A DNA stretch of 64,000 bases from assembly GCA_963575745.1 (NCBI GenBank), contig CAUYUJ010020739.1, positions 1-64,000 of the forward strand. Direction: 5' to 3'. Position 1 is the stretch's first letter. Every line of letters starts with the position of its first letter. Both the position numbers and the translations under genes were made by a program. This stretch comes from Prorocentrum cordatum (lineage: Eukaryota; Sar; Dinophyceae; Prorocentrales; Prorocentraceae). This document shows positions 1 through 10,914 of this stretch, in pieces. The notes beneath the pieces were generated by a model, which made no database searches, was not told the DNA's origin, and was given only the letters and a program-made list of their open reading frames with translations.

Positions 1-712
1 TGGCAGCGCCTCTGGAGCGCGTCCAGGGCGCGCTCCGCCTCCCACTTGGCATCGCTCGGACGTGTGCCTTTTTCCATCGGCGAGGACCATCGAGGAGCAT
101 CCTCGATCATTTGGCGAACAACCACGCACGAAACCGAACAAAAACACAGGAAATGGACGTCCAAGTCATGGCGAGCCCAGGGAGAGGGGTCGGCGCCAAC
201 CCCAGGAGGCTGCGCGGGCCTCCGACTGTTCTGTTCTCCATGCCGATGCTGGTGCGCTGCGTGCTTGCTGGATGCTGTTGTGCATCCTGGGGAGGGTACC
301 GACGGAGGATGCACAGCACACCTGGATGCTGTTGTGCATCCTGGTGTGTGCGTGTGTGTGTGTGTGTGTGTGTGGTGTGTGTGTTGGCCGACGGAGGGTT
401 TCATGACCTTGGAGGATGTTCTTCTGGCCCGGGTGCGGCTGTGATCGGAGGAAGAGGGGAGCGGTGGACGGGCAAGCTGGGGGAGCGGGAGAAGGAATGG
501 AGAGGGGTGGGAAAAGAGGAGAGGGGAGGGAAGGGGGAAGGGAAGGGGAAAAGGGAAGGGAAGGGAAGAAAGGGAGAGGGGAGGGAAGGGGACGAGAAGC
601 GGACGGAGGATCGCTGTCGGCGCCCGTCGGCTCCGCCGCCGCCGTCGTCGCCGCCGCCGTCGCCGCCGTCGCCGCCGCCGCCGCCGTCTGCACCGATGGT
701 ACAGAGCCGCTT
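1..712. other. GC-rich non-coding stretch with (TG)n and GGA/CCG tracts
   Basis: I see no credible gene. A 23-base segment (GGATGCTGTTGTGCATCCTG core) occurs near 270 and again near 324. A (TG)n run follows at about 343-385, a G/A-rich tract at 480-600 and a (GCC/CGC)n tract at 620-690. Open frames through these are low-complexity translations of repeats. Confidence 0.6.
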
Positions 713-1110
713 CTAATACATGCTCCGCGTGCGGATCATGTATTCACAATGAGGGGATTTAGTACTAAAAACAGCGATGAGTTCATGCATGCTTATATTC
801 ATACATTGATCGTGTATTACAAATCCCATAGGTTTAAACATCCCATGTATTAGAATCTGCCCTGTACCATGCAGTGGTGAGTCGTTCGCCTGACTGCTTC
901 CAGTGAAAGGGAAGATGAGGCTGGTAGTCATCTGGTCGATAGTCAGTTGCTGATACACCGCTACTGGATCACACACACAGATTGGATAGGGGTCGTTGGC
1001 ATATTCGTGTGATTTTCTTGATATCTCCAAGTCGGTACCCGTAAAGTTCTGCGCATCCTCCTTTTCGAAGTGGAGCAGAACATGAACATACATTCTCGGG
1101 GTTCCGATCA
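713..1110 (-). other. Possible unidentified coding fragment in a locally AT-richer patch
   Basis: The minus-strand frame ending at 713 gives about 130 residues of ordinary composition (for example HFEKEDAQNFTGTDLEI and NDPYPICVCDPVAVYQQL), unlike the surrounding low-complexity frames. The same frame runs on upstream into family C and polyglycine/polyproline sequence, so the gene's 5' side is not defined. I do not recognise the protein. It could be an exon, a decayed mobile-element ORF or chance. No splice sites could be fixed. Confidence 0.18.
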
Positions 1111-1290
1111 GATTGCTCGGATCGGCGCTGGACCACGCCAGTGGCAGCACCAGTGGTTCTGCAAGGGGTTCCAGCGCCGGACCAACAGATCCGCATGAGC
1201 CTTCGAACTCCTGTGCTTTTGTGCAGCTTCTCGTTATCCCGTTCTCTGCTGCCCCCCCCTCACCGTGCCTTCCCTTCCCTCGGGTAAAGG

Positions 1291-1452
1291 GGCCACATGC
1301 GAACCCTACCCCATACCCCCCACGATTTCTGAGGGGGAGGGTGGTGCTCACTTGAGTGAAGTGAACCCCACCCACCCCCGCAAAAATCGTGGAGGGAGGA
1401 GGAGGAGGAGGAGGAGGAGGAGGAGGAGGAGGAGGAGGAGGAGGCATGTGGT
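1291..1452. mobile_element. TIR element, family C copy 1, containing a (GGA)n array
   Basis: The left end reads CCACATGCGAACCCTACC and continues to a CCACGATTT block. The right side has the inverse, CAAAAATCGTGG, ending in CATGTGG. Between the right block and the terminus lies a (GGA)n array (about 1391-1443). Copy 2 of the family is at 10606-10914. Short length, inverted ends and no ORF suggest a MITE or foldback element. Confidence 0.55.
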
Positions 1453-1503
1453 CCCCTATCTGGGCCAGCCCCCGCCCTCGCCACCCAGCTCCCGCCACGG
1501 TCT

Positions 1504-1709
1504 AGGCCTTCCAGAGATGGGGTCGGAGTAGCCGGGGTCGGAGGCTGGCACCGCGTCTCCGATGCGGCTCGATGTGGCGCCCGAGTTTCTCAGGGCCGAC
1601 GACGCCGAGGCGTCGCCGACGTCGCCGATGCGTCGCGGAGGCATCGCGGATGCATCGTCGATGCATCCGCGATGCGGCGCGATCCTCCGACCCCATCTGG
1701 GAGGCCTCT
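1504..1709. mobile_element. TIR element, family F copy 1 (GATGCATC palindromic core)
   Basis: The ends are inverted: GATGGGGTCGGAG near 1516 and CTCCGACCCCATC near 1686, each bordered by AGGCC/GGCCT. The interior has repeated palindromic GATGCATC and CGATGCGGCGCGATCC segments. Related copies lie near 4714, 16129, 39609, 43905 and 44770. No coding potential is seen. Confidence 0.55.
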
Positions 1710-2498
1710 ACAAGGGCCCACCGTGTTCCTTCGGTGCCTTCCCGCCCCTGGCCTCGGAGAAGAGAGCGACGGCGCCACCACCACCAGGGGTGCCACCACC
1801 AGCGAGGTGGTCTGCGATGCCTCCCCGATCTGGGGACATGGGATGCCTCGAGGGCGGAGGGTGGGCCACACCGCCAGCAGCACCCCCCATCGCGCTGGTG
1901 GTGGCGGTGGCGCCGTTCTCCCTGGATCCCACGGCCGGCGACGTCGGTGCTGCGTCGGCGCCGTCGGCGCGGAGCAGATCGCGCTCCACATCGGGTCGCA
2001 TCGGCGGGGCACCGGCGATGCGGCGCGATCCTCCGATCGGGAGCCTTGAGACGGGGGTCAATGCAAACGGGGTTCAGCCAGGGCGCCAGATCCTGCAGGA
2101 CCCTACGAAGACCCCTCTGGCTGACCCGGGTTGGCGAGCCGCTCGTGGCCGCGAGGCGGCCGCGCATGTTGGCTGACCCGGGTTTGCGAAGATCTGCGTT
2201 GCAGTTTTTTTTTGTTCTTGCATTACAGTTTTTGGTTTCCTGCTGACCCGGGTCTGCGTTGACCCGGGTCAGAAGATCCCCGATCCGAGCCCCTCTCTTT
2301 CCCACCCCGCCCGGGAGGCCTTTTGCTGGGGGCCACCCTTTCCGCGCTGCCCTTCCGCCCGCCGCGCCGTGCCGCCCGCCGCGCCGCGTGCCCGGCTCGC
2401 AGCCCCGTTTTTGGAATCCGCAGGGGGCCCCATGCGGGCGATAAGGCCGCGCTCCGCCCCTCGCCCTCCTGCGGGGGGTAAGGGTAGCGCTCGAGCAA
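1710..2498. other. GC-rich non-coding stretch
   Basis: Near 1990-2045 there is a partial family-F motif (GGCGATGCGGCGCGATCC). The phrase TGACCCGGGT recurs several times between 2120 and 2270. No frame looks like a real protein. Confidence 0.5.
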
Positions 2499-2499
2499 G

Positions 2500-2650
2500 C
2501 TGAGGTCGGGGCTGTATCTCTACAGGAGGAATGTCCAAACATAGTCACACAAAAGTAGTCCAGGGATGATTTTCCGATTACAATGTTGGACTATTTTCGA
2601 TAGTTTGGTTTTGGCTGTTTTGAATTTCTCATGCAAAATTCGCCTGTTTG
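2500..2650. mobile_element. Family A MITE, copy 1 (right end degraded)
   Basis: The left end GAGGTCGGGGCTGTATCTCT matches the family-A terminus. The middle is AT-rich and the right end stops at TTCGCCTGTTTGG. It is followed directly by copy 2, and both are preceded by the same flank TCGAGCAAGCTGA, so a local duplication is likely. Confidence 0.6.
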
Positions 2651-2663
2651 GAATCGAGCAAGC

Positions 2664-2834
2664 TGAAGTCGGGGCTGCATCTCTACAGGAGGAATGTTCA
2701 ACAGTAGTCGCAAAAGTAGTCTAGGGATGATTTGTCGATTGCATTGCTGGACTACTCTTGAATATTATGTTCTGGTATGTGTTTTTTTAAATTCTCGTCC
2801 AAACTCCGCCTGTAGTGGGACATGACAGACCTAA
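2664..2834. mobile_element. Family A MITE, copy 2
   Basis: The left TIR AAGTCGGGGCTGCATCTCTA and the right TIR CCGCCTGTAGTGGGACATGA are inverted relative to each other. The interior is about 170 bp, T-rich on its right side, with no ORF. Confidence 0.7.
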
Positions 2835-2964
2835 CAGGAAGGCTGAACTCGGGGGCGCCCCGATGCTTCTTGACGAGCGCGTCCTGGATTTTGACGGTCC
2901 AGTTTGCGTGGGACGTCTGCAGCCTGAGCCCGCGTCACATGTCAGATCTGTTCTCGGCATTTTT

Positions 2965-3075
2965 ATGGGGACTACTTTTTTTTTAGTATTTTGGTTTGAC
3001 CTTTTTTGGTGCATGTTTGGGGTATTTTTTTGTTCCGTCGAAGAGCCCCCTGTAGGGGGACACGCCCGACTTAAC
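2965..3075. mobile_element. Family A MITE, copy 3 (right end only)
   Basis: The right terminus (CCCCCTGTAGGGGGACACGC followed by CCGACTTAA) is clear after a T-rich tract. No matching left terminus was found nearby, so this copy is truncated or its left side has diverged. Confidence 0.5.
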
Positions 3076-4713
3076 CCGAGTTCCCCTAACCCAAGTCTCA
3101 CGTCTCCCCGACTCTGCCCGCCCGCGGAGGCCGGCGGCGGTCTCGTCTGTGTTGTTGCGCAGGCCTTGCTCGGGGGAGCGTAAGACCCGGGTTTACCGGG
3201 ACTCGGGTTCGCCATCGTTTTTTGACGACCGCGACTCGGATTTTGACGAGGAGGAGTTTCGTGGGATGTCTGCAGCGGGAGGCCTCGTCAAAATGCAGGC
3301 TCGGCCTCGTCATTTTTCTGACGACCTCGTCGGGGATTTCCGAGTCCCCCGTACCCGGGTCTTACGCCTCCCCGACTTGCGGCCGTTGCCGCCGACGCTG
3401 ACGTGGGACGACGATGGCAACGGCGCTCACGGCGATGACCACGACGACGGCGGCGGCGGCGACGACCACGACGACGACGACGGCGACAACGAGACACATG
3501 GAAAATTTTGGGAACATCTTGGACTTGGCCGTCTTCCTCTCCCTCTGCCAGTCCGCGGAGGGTGTCGACGGTCTTGTCTGCAAGCTGCTGGCTTTCGAAA
3601 ATGCTTGACAGTTTCAGTGGCTTCCTATTGTTTTTACGGTGTTGATGTTTTCCTGCGTTTTTTTATTCCAGCCTCGAGATTTCGAGGTCAGAAGTTCTAG
3701 ATGTTTCGCTTCCACGTTTCGATGCTCTTCTTTGGTTTTGAGCGGGTTTCCAGCCTTGGGGTTTTCTCCAGCAGTTGCGCCTCGCCGAGAGCGTTCTGGG
3801 GTTACCCAGGCCTCCCGAGTCCCGGTTATGATCCGAAGACCAAGCGAACGTTCATGTCCCATCTCGATCCGATCGTTCTGGGCCGATATCGATTTCGGCC
3901 CGCCCGATCCGCCTGGATTCCGTTATTTTTGACCGTCCGACACGGCCCGCGTTTCGTGCGTCGTTGATGTGCATTTTGAGAGGGAGGTCATCTTTTTTCC
4001 CGTGTTTGGAGAACACTGAAGGGCTCCATGGGATTTTGTGAATTCCGCAAGGGCCAGAAACGGCAAACAAATTGTGAGCTCGGTACTCGAGCCTCCTCCT
4101 CAATCCGCGATGGCGACGGCCTCGCCCGCATCTTCGATCCTCGCGACGGACTCGGCCCCTCGTTTTGCTCGATCCTCACGGCGGCCTGCTTCGAACAGCC
4201 TCCGCGATCTTCGAGAAAAAATGTTAATACTATGTGTGCGTCGCCCCCCCATGGCCGACGCGCGCACCGAGAAATCCTATAGTAGATGCGTCGTGGCCAT
4301 CGCTTTCTGGCCTGACCGCTCGGGAAGCGATGTACCACAAGATGGGTATACTACATGATGGAGTCGGACGCGCGCCTCCAAGAGCGGTGATGGGCATCCA
4401 AGGATGACGTATAGTACTAGTATGTCTATGTGCCGTAGACGCGTTTACGGCGTGTTAGCTAACGGCGAAGTAAGGAAACCAATTGTAGGAAGGCGTGGTT
4501 CGTTGTCAAATTAATTGTGGCAACGCGCGGTTCGTGTTACCCTACAATTCGCTGCGTTGTTGTCCTTGATACATTCGCATATTTGAAATATAGGAAGCGG
4601 TGTTTCGTGATGTCCTACCTTATGTCTTCAGTAAGCTCGGTGTCACAAAACAACAGTCCCAATCGCACCGTGAATCAAGCACGCACGCCATCAGCGCGGC
4701 CTTGGTTGTTCTA
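3076..4713. other. No gene seen; short GAC/GGC repeat
   Basis: A degenerate (GAC/GGC)n tract lies at about 3405-3490. The rest is mixed-composition sequence with many short open frames, none with recognisable domains. I see nothing else in it. Confidence 0.45.
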
Positions 4714-4891
4714 AGCCTCCTGGATGGGGTCCGTCCGAGTAGATGGGGTCGGATGATCAGGCCGCATCGCCGATGCATCGAGGATGCAGCTCGATGTGGA
4801 GACCGTGCTTCCCCATGCTGACGTCGCCGATGCATCGGCGATGCGGCGCGCTCCTTCGACCCCATCTACTCGGACCCCATCTAGGAGGCCT
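4714..4891. mobile_element. TIR element, family F copy 2, with long inverted ends
   Basis: The left end (GCCTCCTGGATGGGGTC, then GAGTAGATGGGGTCGG) is matched inversely on the right (CGACCCCATCTACTC, then GACCCCATCTAGGAGGC), giving about 40 bp of inverted repeat. The interior contains GATGCATCGGCGATG and GATGCAGCTCGATGTGG. It is the best preserved copy of this family. Confidence 0.7.
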
Positions 4892-5124
4892 CCAGCTGTG
4901 GCTCCCATGCTCCGACGTCCCCCGCGATCCCCGAACAGCCTCGGCCCTCGAGCTTCCTCCTGGGCCCGCGGGTCCGCGACGAGGCCCCCCTCCACGCCAC
5001 GACCCGCACGGGCAGGCCTGCGCGTCGTCCAGCGCGGGTGCCGGGGGGGCGCTGGGTCGGGGTCGCCCTTTGGAACGAGCACTGTCCAGTAAGCCAGGAC
5101 ACTGGCGCGCCCGAGAAGATTGCA

Positions 5125-5510
5125 GCCCTCGTCCTCCTCCCCCTCCTCCCCCTCCTCCTCCCACTCCTCCTCCTCCCCCTCCTCCTCCCCCTCTTCCTCC
5201 TTCTCCTCCCCCTCCTCCTCCCCCCCTCCTCCTCTTCTCCTCTCCTCCTCCTCCTCCTCCTCCTCCTCTCCTCTCCTCCCCCTCCTCCCCCTCCCTCCTC
5301 CTCCTCCTCCTCCCATTCCTCCTCCTTCTCCTCCTTCTCCTCCCCCACTCCCTCTCTCTCCGCCTCTCCTCCACTCTCTCCGTCTCCTCCGCTCCTCTCC
5401 CCCTCCTCCTCCTCCTCCTCTTCCTCCTCCACTCCCTCTCCTCCTCCTCCTCCTCCTCCTCCTCCTCCTCCTCCTCCTCCTCCTCCTCCTCCTCCTCCTC
5501 CTCCCCCTCC
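5125..5510. repeat. Long (CTC/TCC)n polypyrimidine array
   Basis: Nearly uninterrupted pyrimidine-rich CTC/TCC triplets cover about 385 bp, purest at 5430-5500. Long serine, leucine or proline open frames through it reflect the repeat, not a gene. Such mirror-like tracts can form triplex DNA. Confidence 0.9.
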
Positions 5511-5515
5511 TTCAT

Positions 5516-7200
5516 CAGGATTCGGCGTGGGTCTGGGAGTGCCGCGGTCCCCCTTTTCGGTTGGAGAGGGCTTGGATGGCCATGAAGGATCACATCGAAG
5601 GCAATCTTGGCACGTTTACTTGGGCCAGGGCCAAAGGCCCAGGTTTGTGGCTTACGCTGAGGCGCATTGGTTGGGAGATGGTCAGCGCGACGGTGATTAC
5701 TGATAATTGCGGTGTGGCCATAGACTTGCTTCGTGTGTGCCCCAGCGAGGTGAAGCACGTGCTGTTCTGTAGTATCGAGCGGTGGCAGGGTTATCGCATC
5801 CTGGATCACCTCCCAGGGACACCCCCTCGGCAAGCAGACGGGCAGCGTCAGCACATCTGGGTGCGAGCTCTGCGCCATGGCCATCTGCAGAAGTTGTCTC
5901 ATGGCCTTCGCGGTGCGCTTCCCATGCTGCAGTCCGACGGGATGTGGACGCCTACCCGTCGTCAAGCAGCGGTCACGTGCCTGCTGACCTGGAGCATGAG
6001 CTTTTCCTTCTGCTGCTGTATGCATGAACAGCATGAGGGCGACGATCAGGCACCCTACCCCCAACGATGTATTGCAGGTTCGTAAGGATATGTAGGATCG
6101 AGGTCTTGCTGGTGCCGGTGTTGGAGCGTGATTTCTGGCGGCGGTCGACACGTTCTACGCCATGGCCATCTGCAGAAGTTGTCTCATGGCCTTCGCGGTG
6201 CGCTTCCCATGCTGCAGTCCGACGGGATGTGGACGCCTACCCGTCGTCAAGCAGCGGTCACGTGCCTGCTGACCTGGAGCATGAGCTTTTCCTTCTGCTG
6301 CTGTATGCATGAACAGCATGAGGGCGACGATCAGGCACCCTACCCCCAACGATGTATTGCAGGTTCGTAAGGATATGTAGGATCGAGGTCTTGCTGGTGC
6401 CGGTGTTGGAGCGTGATTTCTCGGCGGTCGACACGTTCTACGCCAGTTCTCTGAGGCCCGCCTTTCGGCCGAACGAGCCCCACGCTTTGCCTGTTAAAGA
6501 GCGGGGCGCTCTGGCGGCGCCTTGGCCCAGCACACTTTTTGGTGATGGCTCGTGTTTGTAGAGTGATTTTCCTGAGGCCCGCGGGTGTGAATGGGCTGTG
6601 GTGGCTCTCGCCCCGAGCCTGATGCCGTTTAAAGCGATGTTCGGAGGCCTCGGATGCCCGATCCAGACGGTTCCAGGGCCGAGAAGTTTGCGGCGCTCCG
6701 AGGTCTCGAGTTGGCGTCCAGGCCGTCCGAGTATGTCACAGACCATTTGGCGTTAGCCACTGAAGGGGGCCCTGTGGCTTGGGAAGCATGCCAACGCCAC
6801 GGTCCCCCACGCTGGCATTTGGCGCCAGATACATCGTTTGTACGAGTCTGATCTGGGCCGCCTGCCTCGTTTCTTCTGGACCCGTGCGCACAGGTCTGTG
6901 GATGAAGGCATTGCGGCTTGCTTGCAGTCGGAAGAAACGCTCGAGAATATTTGCGGCAATGTGTGGTTGAGTACCAATATTGTTGCCATTGTGATTTCAG
7001 GCTCGGCTTCGGTGGTGAAGGATTTCAAGTTTGATGTTGACCAGGACATTCTGGGGATGAGGTGCCTTGATTTCGCGGCCGAGCGTGTGGCCCACTTGTC
7101 GACCCTAGTCATCCGTCGCCCTCTCCCTGTGCCCAGGCGTGCCCCTCGTGTGCGGAAGCCGACCATCCATCCGTTTGTTGGATCCGCAGAGGGTGCCATC
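5516..7200 (+). pseudogene. Decayed LINE-like reverse transcriptase / RNase H remnant
   Basis: Between two repeats lies normal-composition sequence with protein-like but broken plus-strand frames. A segment at 6654-6800 reads DGSRAEKFAALRG, then EYVTDHLALA. This resembles the RNase H domain at the end of some non-LTR retrotransposons (conserved E in an AE..AL context, D in a TD context). The upstream frame (5580-6080) and the downstream frame (6838-7200) also look coding but hold no motif I can name with certainty. The frames are shifted relative to each other, and a 285-bp tandem duplication interrupts the upstream part. Alternatives are an unrelated decayed host gene or another transposon ORF. 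Confidence 0.35.
5873..6440 (+). repeat. 285-bp tandem duplication inside the LINE-like remnant
   Basis: The sequence beginning CGCCATGGCCATCTGCAGAA at 5873 restarts at 6158 and is almost identical over its length. The two units differ mainly at the end (CTGGCGGCGG versus CTCGGCGG). Near identity indicates a recent duplication. Confidence 0.9.
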
Positions 7201-7262
7201 GGCTGTCAGACCTGCTGGCGCCAGGCCCCCCCCCGTCCTCTCAGGTCCCTCTCCTCCCGTAC

Positions 7263-7347
7263 GTGCGTGCGTGCGTGCGTGCGTGTGCGTTTGCGTGTGT
7301 GTGTGTGTGTGTGTGTGCGTGTGTGTGTGTGTGTGTGTTTGTGTGTG

Positions 7348-7431
<84 letters not shown>

Positions 7432-7511
7432 CGTGGGTGTGTGTGTGTGTGTGCGTGTGTGTGTGTGTGTGTGCGTGTGGGTGCGTGTGGGTGCGTGTGT
7501 GTGTGTGTGTG

Positions 7512-7565
<54 letters not shown>
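7263..7565. repeat. (TG)n/(CGTG)n microsatellite, about 300 bp
   Basis: TG dinucleotides alternate with GTGC units for about 300 bp. This is a potential Z-DNA-forming tract. Cys/Val frames through it are artefacts. Confidence 0.95.
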
Positions 7566-7566
<1 letters not shown>

Positions 7567-8119
7567 TGTGGCCCGCAAGTGTTCGGGCCAGGTCATTCTG
7601 TCCAGGAGCCAGACAGAGTCATCGTTGGCACGCGGTGCGGAGCGCGCGCGGTGCGGAGCGCATCGCCTCCCGGTTGGACTCGTCCGCGCCTGCCGCCCCA
7701 GTGGTGGGGAGGGTGGGGCGGGCACGCGCGGGAGGCGGGGGGGGAGAGGGTCAAATCGATGCTGCAGCAGTCCTAGCTTGGGCGCCTTCCGAAAACTCGA
7801 GAGAGACGCTCGGTCGGCTGCCGTTGGCCCCGCTTGCGCCCGTGCTGGCGCGGGAGGCCCCCGAGGGAGGAGAGGTGGGGTTGGCGGAGGAAGGGGGGTC
7901 GCCGTCGTCGTCGGCCGACCCTGGCCCCTCGGCCGCTTCGACGAGCAGGACCGCCCGCCCCCACCATCCCCATCATTAACACCGTGTGCGCTTTGATGAT
8001 GGGTGCGCACGTGGCACTTGCGCGTGCGCACGCTTGTTTCTGTGCGCGCGTGCACTGTTGACGTCATGTCGTCCTCACGTGATTCACTTGTTCGCCCATG
8101 ACTTGAATCCCTTGTATCT

Positions 8120-8400
8120 CCACACCTTCCTCCTCCTTCTCCTCTTTCTCCTCCTCCTCCTCCTCCTCCTCCTCCTCCTCCTCCTCCTCCTCCTCCCCCT
8201 CCTCCTCCTCCTGACCCGCAGAGTAGGCTCCTGACCCGCGGTAGTTTGCCAAGGCGTCCTCTTCGTCCTCCTCCTCCTCCCCTCCTCCTCTTCCTCCTCC
8301 TCCTCCTCCTCCTCCTCCTCCTCCTCCTCCTCCACTGCCTTCTCCTCCTCCTCCTCCTCCTTTCCCTTTTCCTGTCCCTCCTTCTCCTCCTCCTCCTGTC
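8120..8400. repeat. Two (CTC)n arrays split by a unique insert
   Basis: Arrays lie at about 8125-8210 and 8265-8400. The unique insert between them (8222-8266, GGCTCCTGACCCGCGGTAG and following) recurs at 9738-9782 beside another CTC array. Confidence 0.9.
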
Positions 8401-8409
8401 CTGCCCTCT

Positions 8410-9314
8410 CTCCAGGTGGAATCTTCAGATCCTTGACCAGCGACGTCCTGCATTGAGGGGCCCCAGCGTGGGGAGCGGCCGCGGGCAAAGCATCGATCCG
8501 TGTCCGCGGCCTCGCGGGCCGGGCCCATTGGCCACGACCCCGCGGACGCGGGCCGTTTTCTCGCAGACGCCCCCCCGCGAAGCGAAGTCAAGTCGCGCAG
8601 CAAGGATGGGCGACACTCCTGGCAGGCGGGGCTGCCGCGGCCGCAGTTTAGCGCCCGGTGCCAGGGGCGGGGGCTTGACTGGCAAGGCAAGGGGGCGGCA
8701 GTCAGCCAAGTGAGAGAGGATGGAGAGAGGAGCACCTAATTGGTGCAACACCATGTGGAAGCGAGCCACGCACTGCCCGGGGAGGACTGCGCATGACAGA
8801 ACGGAGCGCACCTAATCTGTGCAACTCTGTGTGAAAACAGGGGTGCGCATCGCCCAGGGAGGGCAGCGCGCAGCAAGCGGGAGGTGACCCAAGTGCCAGT
8901 GCGGTGACCGGCGGCATGGCTGTGCTGGGGTTTGGGCTGTCGCGGGGCAGCGCCACGTCGCAAGCCCTGCTGGAACCGCAACCCCGGTAGGCGCTTTATC
9001 GGCCTGACAGGCCTGGCTGGCGTGACCCTGTTTGGGGCCAGGTGGGATCGGCCTGTCGCTTGCCTTGCCTGTGCGGCCCCTGCCCTTTCCTTTGCCTAGG
9101 CTCTCGTCACGGCGGTCCTCGTGACGACGGCGCTGGCGCTGCCAGATTCCATCCCAGCCCATCCCCGTGCCCCGGGATCAGCAGAGCCGACGGATGTCAT
9201 GTCGAAAGTATTCGGGGTCACCTAGGAATTCAAGTCGTCCTGACCGATGGGGTTGTACGTGCCTCGCCCCTTGCCTTTGCCGTCCCGCTGGTTCCAGATG
9301 CTGGCCCATCCTGC
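8410..9314. other. GC-rich stretch with no recognised gene
   Basis: There are two loosely similar segments near 8740 and 8810 (ACCTAATTGGTGCAAC and ACCTAATCTGTGCAAC, each followed by a similar 60-bp stretch), so a short tandem duplication is likely. Open frames have no recognisable domains. Confidence 0.4.
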
Positions 9315-9316
9315 GA

Positions 9317-9496
9317 TTAAGTCGGGCACGTCCTTTTACAGGAAGAAAATCCCCAAATGGCAACGCAAATGATCAGGGGACGATTGTTCGATTTCTGTGC
9401 GTTTTGTTGACTTCTGGGGGGGTTTTGTTCGTGTTGTTGACTTGTTGGGGGGGGGGGTCGTCCAAAATCCGCCTTTCGGGGGACATGCCCAACCTA
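9317..9496. mobile_element. Family A MITE, copy 4
   Basis: The left TIR is TTAAGTCGGGCACGTCC and the right TIR is CCGCCTTTCGGGGGACATGC. The interior is T/G-rich with a G run at about 9447-9458. Confidence 0.7.
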
Positions 9497-9737
9497 TTCT
9501 TCCGACGAAGACGGCCCCGCACTCCCGCTTCGGTCGTATGACCGCCCCTGGCCAGGTCTCCCAAGCGTTGGTCCGGTAATTCCAGGCAGGCCCTGTCCCA
9601 GTTGACGGATCGGGGTGCCGCGCACATAGGCAGTCCCTGGGGTCGATTTCGTCTGCGCAGCCACGGTCGGCACGTGAGAGCCATTCTCCCCCCGGTGCTT
9701 CGACAGTCGCGTGGGCAGAGCCTGCGGCCGCAGAGGA

Positions 9738-9782
9738 GGCTCCTGACCCGCGGTAGTTTGCCAAGGCGTCCTCTTCGTCCTC
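9738..9782. repeat. Second copy of the 45-bp insert found at 8222-8266
   Basis: GGCTCCTGACCCGCGGTAG and the next 25 bases are identical to 8222-8266. Both copies run directly into (CTC)n arrays, so the array and insert were probably copied together. Confidence 0.85.
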
Positions 9783-10012
9783 CTCCTCCTCCTTTTCCTC
9801 CTCCTCCTCCTCCTCCTCCCCCTCCACCTCCTCCTCCTCCTCCTCCTCCTCCACCTCCTCCTGCTCCTCCACCGCCTCCTCCTCCTCCTCCTCCTCTTCT
9901 ACCGCCCCCCCTCTCCTCTCCTCCTCCTCCTCCTCCTGCCCTCCTCCTCCTCCTCCTCCTCCTCCTCCTCCTCCTCCTCCTCCTCCTCCTCCTCCCTGCC
10001 CTCCTCCTGTGC
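9775..10012. repeat. (CTC)n polypyrimidine array
   Basis: About 240 bp of CTC/TCC triplets with a few CAC and CTG interruptions. No gene. Confidence 0.92.
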
Positions 10013-10078
10013 CGGGGCTGCGCGGGCGCCCAGGTTTTGACGAAAGCCGCGCGCGGGGCCGCCTGTCGTCCTATAGGG

Positions 10079-10273
10079 TTAAGTCGGGCCTGTCCTCCTA
10101 CAGGGGGATTTTCGACGAAGAATGAAAAATACCCTAAACAATATTTTACAAATAGTCCAAAAATAGTTTGGGGACTATTTTTTGAATATTTTTTTGCCTT
10201 TTTGGGAATTTTGGGAGTATTCTTTTTATTTTTTCGTCGAAAATCTCCCTGGGGGGGGGACATGCCCGACATA
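10079..10273. mobile_element. Family A MITE, copy 5 (well preserved)
   Basis: The left TIR TTAAGTCGGGCCTGTCC and right TIR GGGGACATGCCCGACATAA are clear inverted ends. The internal stretch TTTTCGACGAAGAATG is matched by TTTTTCGTCGAAAATC, extending the hairpin. The centre is AT-rich. Confidence 0.8.
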
Positions 10274-10375
10274 ATCCCAGGGCCTCAGGCGCCGCAGTGT
10301 CGGGCTCGTCCAGGGGGCTGCCGCTGGGGCGGGGTCGCTGGTGGGAGGCCCCCCTGCGCGGGCGCCCGCCGCTCC

Positions 10376-10541
10376 CTTCTCGGGGGAAAGAGGATACACG
10401 CAGACACACTGAATCGTCGATTCCCCCGAAGATCTGGGAAAATACGGGAAGTGTGTGGGGGGGGGAAACAGAGACCCAGGACAGATGGGGAAAAAAGGGA
10501 ACCCCCGTTTTTTGTGTGTATATATATATATATATATGTGT

Positions 10542-10579
<38 letters not shown>

Positions 10580-10593
10580 CCCAGGGCCCCTTT
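10376..10593 (+). mobile_element. Family B repeat, copy 1, carrying a (TA)n insert
   Basis: It begins near GCAGACACACTGAATCGTCG and ends GTGTCCCAGGGCCCCTTT like the other four copies. A (TA)n array (about 10519-10575) replaces the usual ATTTGTGTG-rich part, which makes this copy longer. Confidence 0.7.
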
Positions 10594-10605
10594 CACCTTC
10601 GGTGT

Positions 10606-10914
10606 CCACATGTGAACCCTACCCCCGCCCCCCACGATTTGGAGGGGGGGGTCGGAAGAGGAAATTGGGGCCGTACCTCTACCCTTCGCCCGTTCTCTCC
10701 CCTTTGTGGGCCTCCCGGGAGGCCCTCGTCGCCACCGCAGAAGTCGCCTCGAGATCCTGGTCAGAACGCACCCAAGGAGAGGCCCGGGGAACAGCGGTAT
10801 TGGTACCTTTTGGTTTCCCCAGTGGGACTTCACTTCGATCGGGAGTTCCCGAGCGAAATGAACCCCCAGCTCCCCTCAAAAATCGTGGGGGTGGGGGTAG
10901 GGTTCACATGTGGC
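10606..10914. mobile_element. TIR element, family C copy 2
   Basis: The left end CCACATGTGAACCCTACC with CCCCACGATTTGGAGGGG is mirrored by CCCCTCAAAAATCGTGGGG and AGGGTTCACATGTGG on the right, about 40 bp of inverted repeat. The interior (10690-10840) shares the GGAGGCCCTCGTCGCCACCG module with 14065 and, more weakly, 46907. Confidence 0.75.

Noticed and set aside
4757-6151. A 464-codon minus-strand frame and several Ser/Pro/Leu-rich plus-strand frames at 4.7-6.1 kb.
   Set aside because: Most of their length is the CTC array at 5125-5510 read in different phases; the ends are shadows of the LINE-like remnant and family F.
7105-8067. Long His/Thr or Cys/Val open frames over 7.1-8.0 kb.
   Set aside because: They translate the TG/CGTG microsatellite at 7263-7565; no protein-like sequence remains when it is removed.
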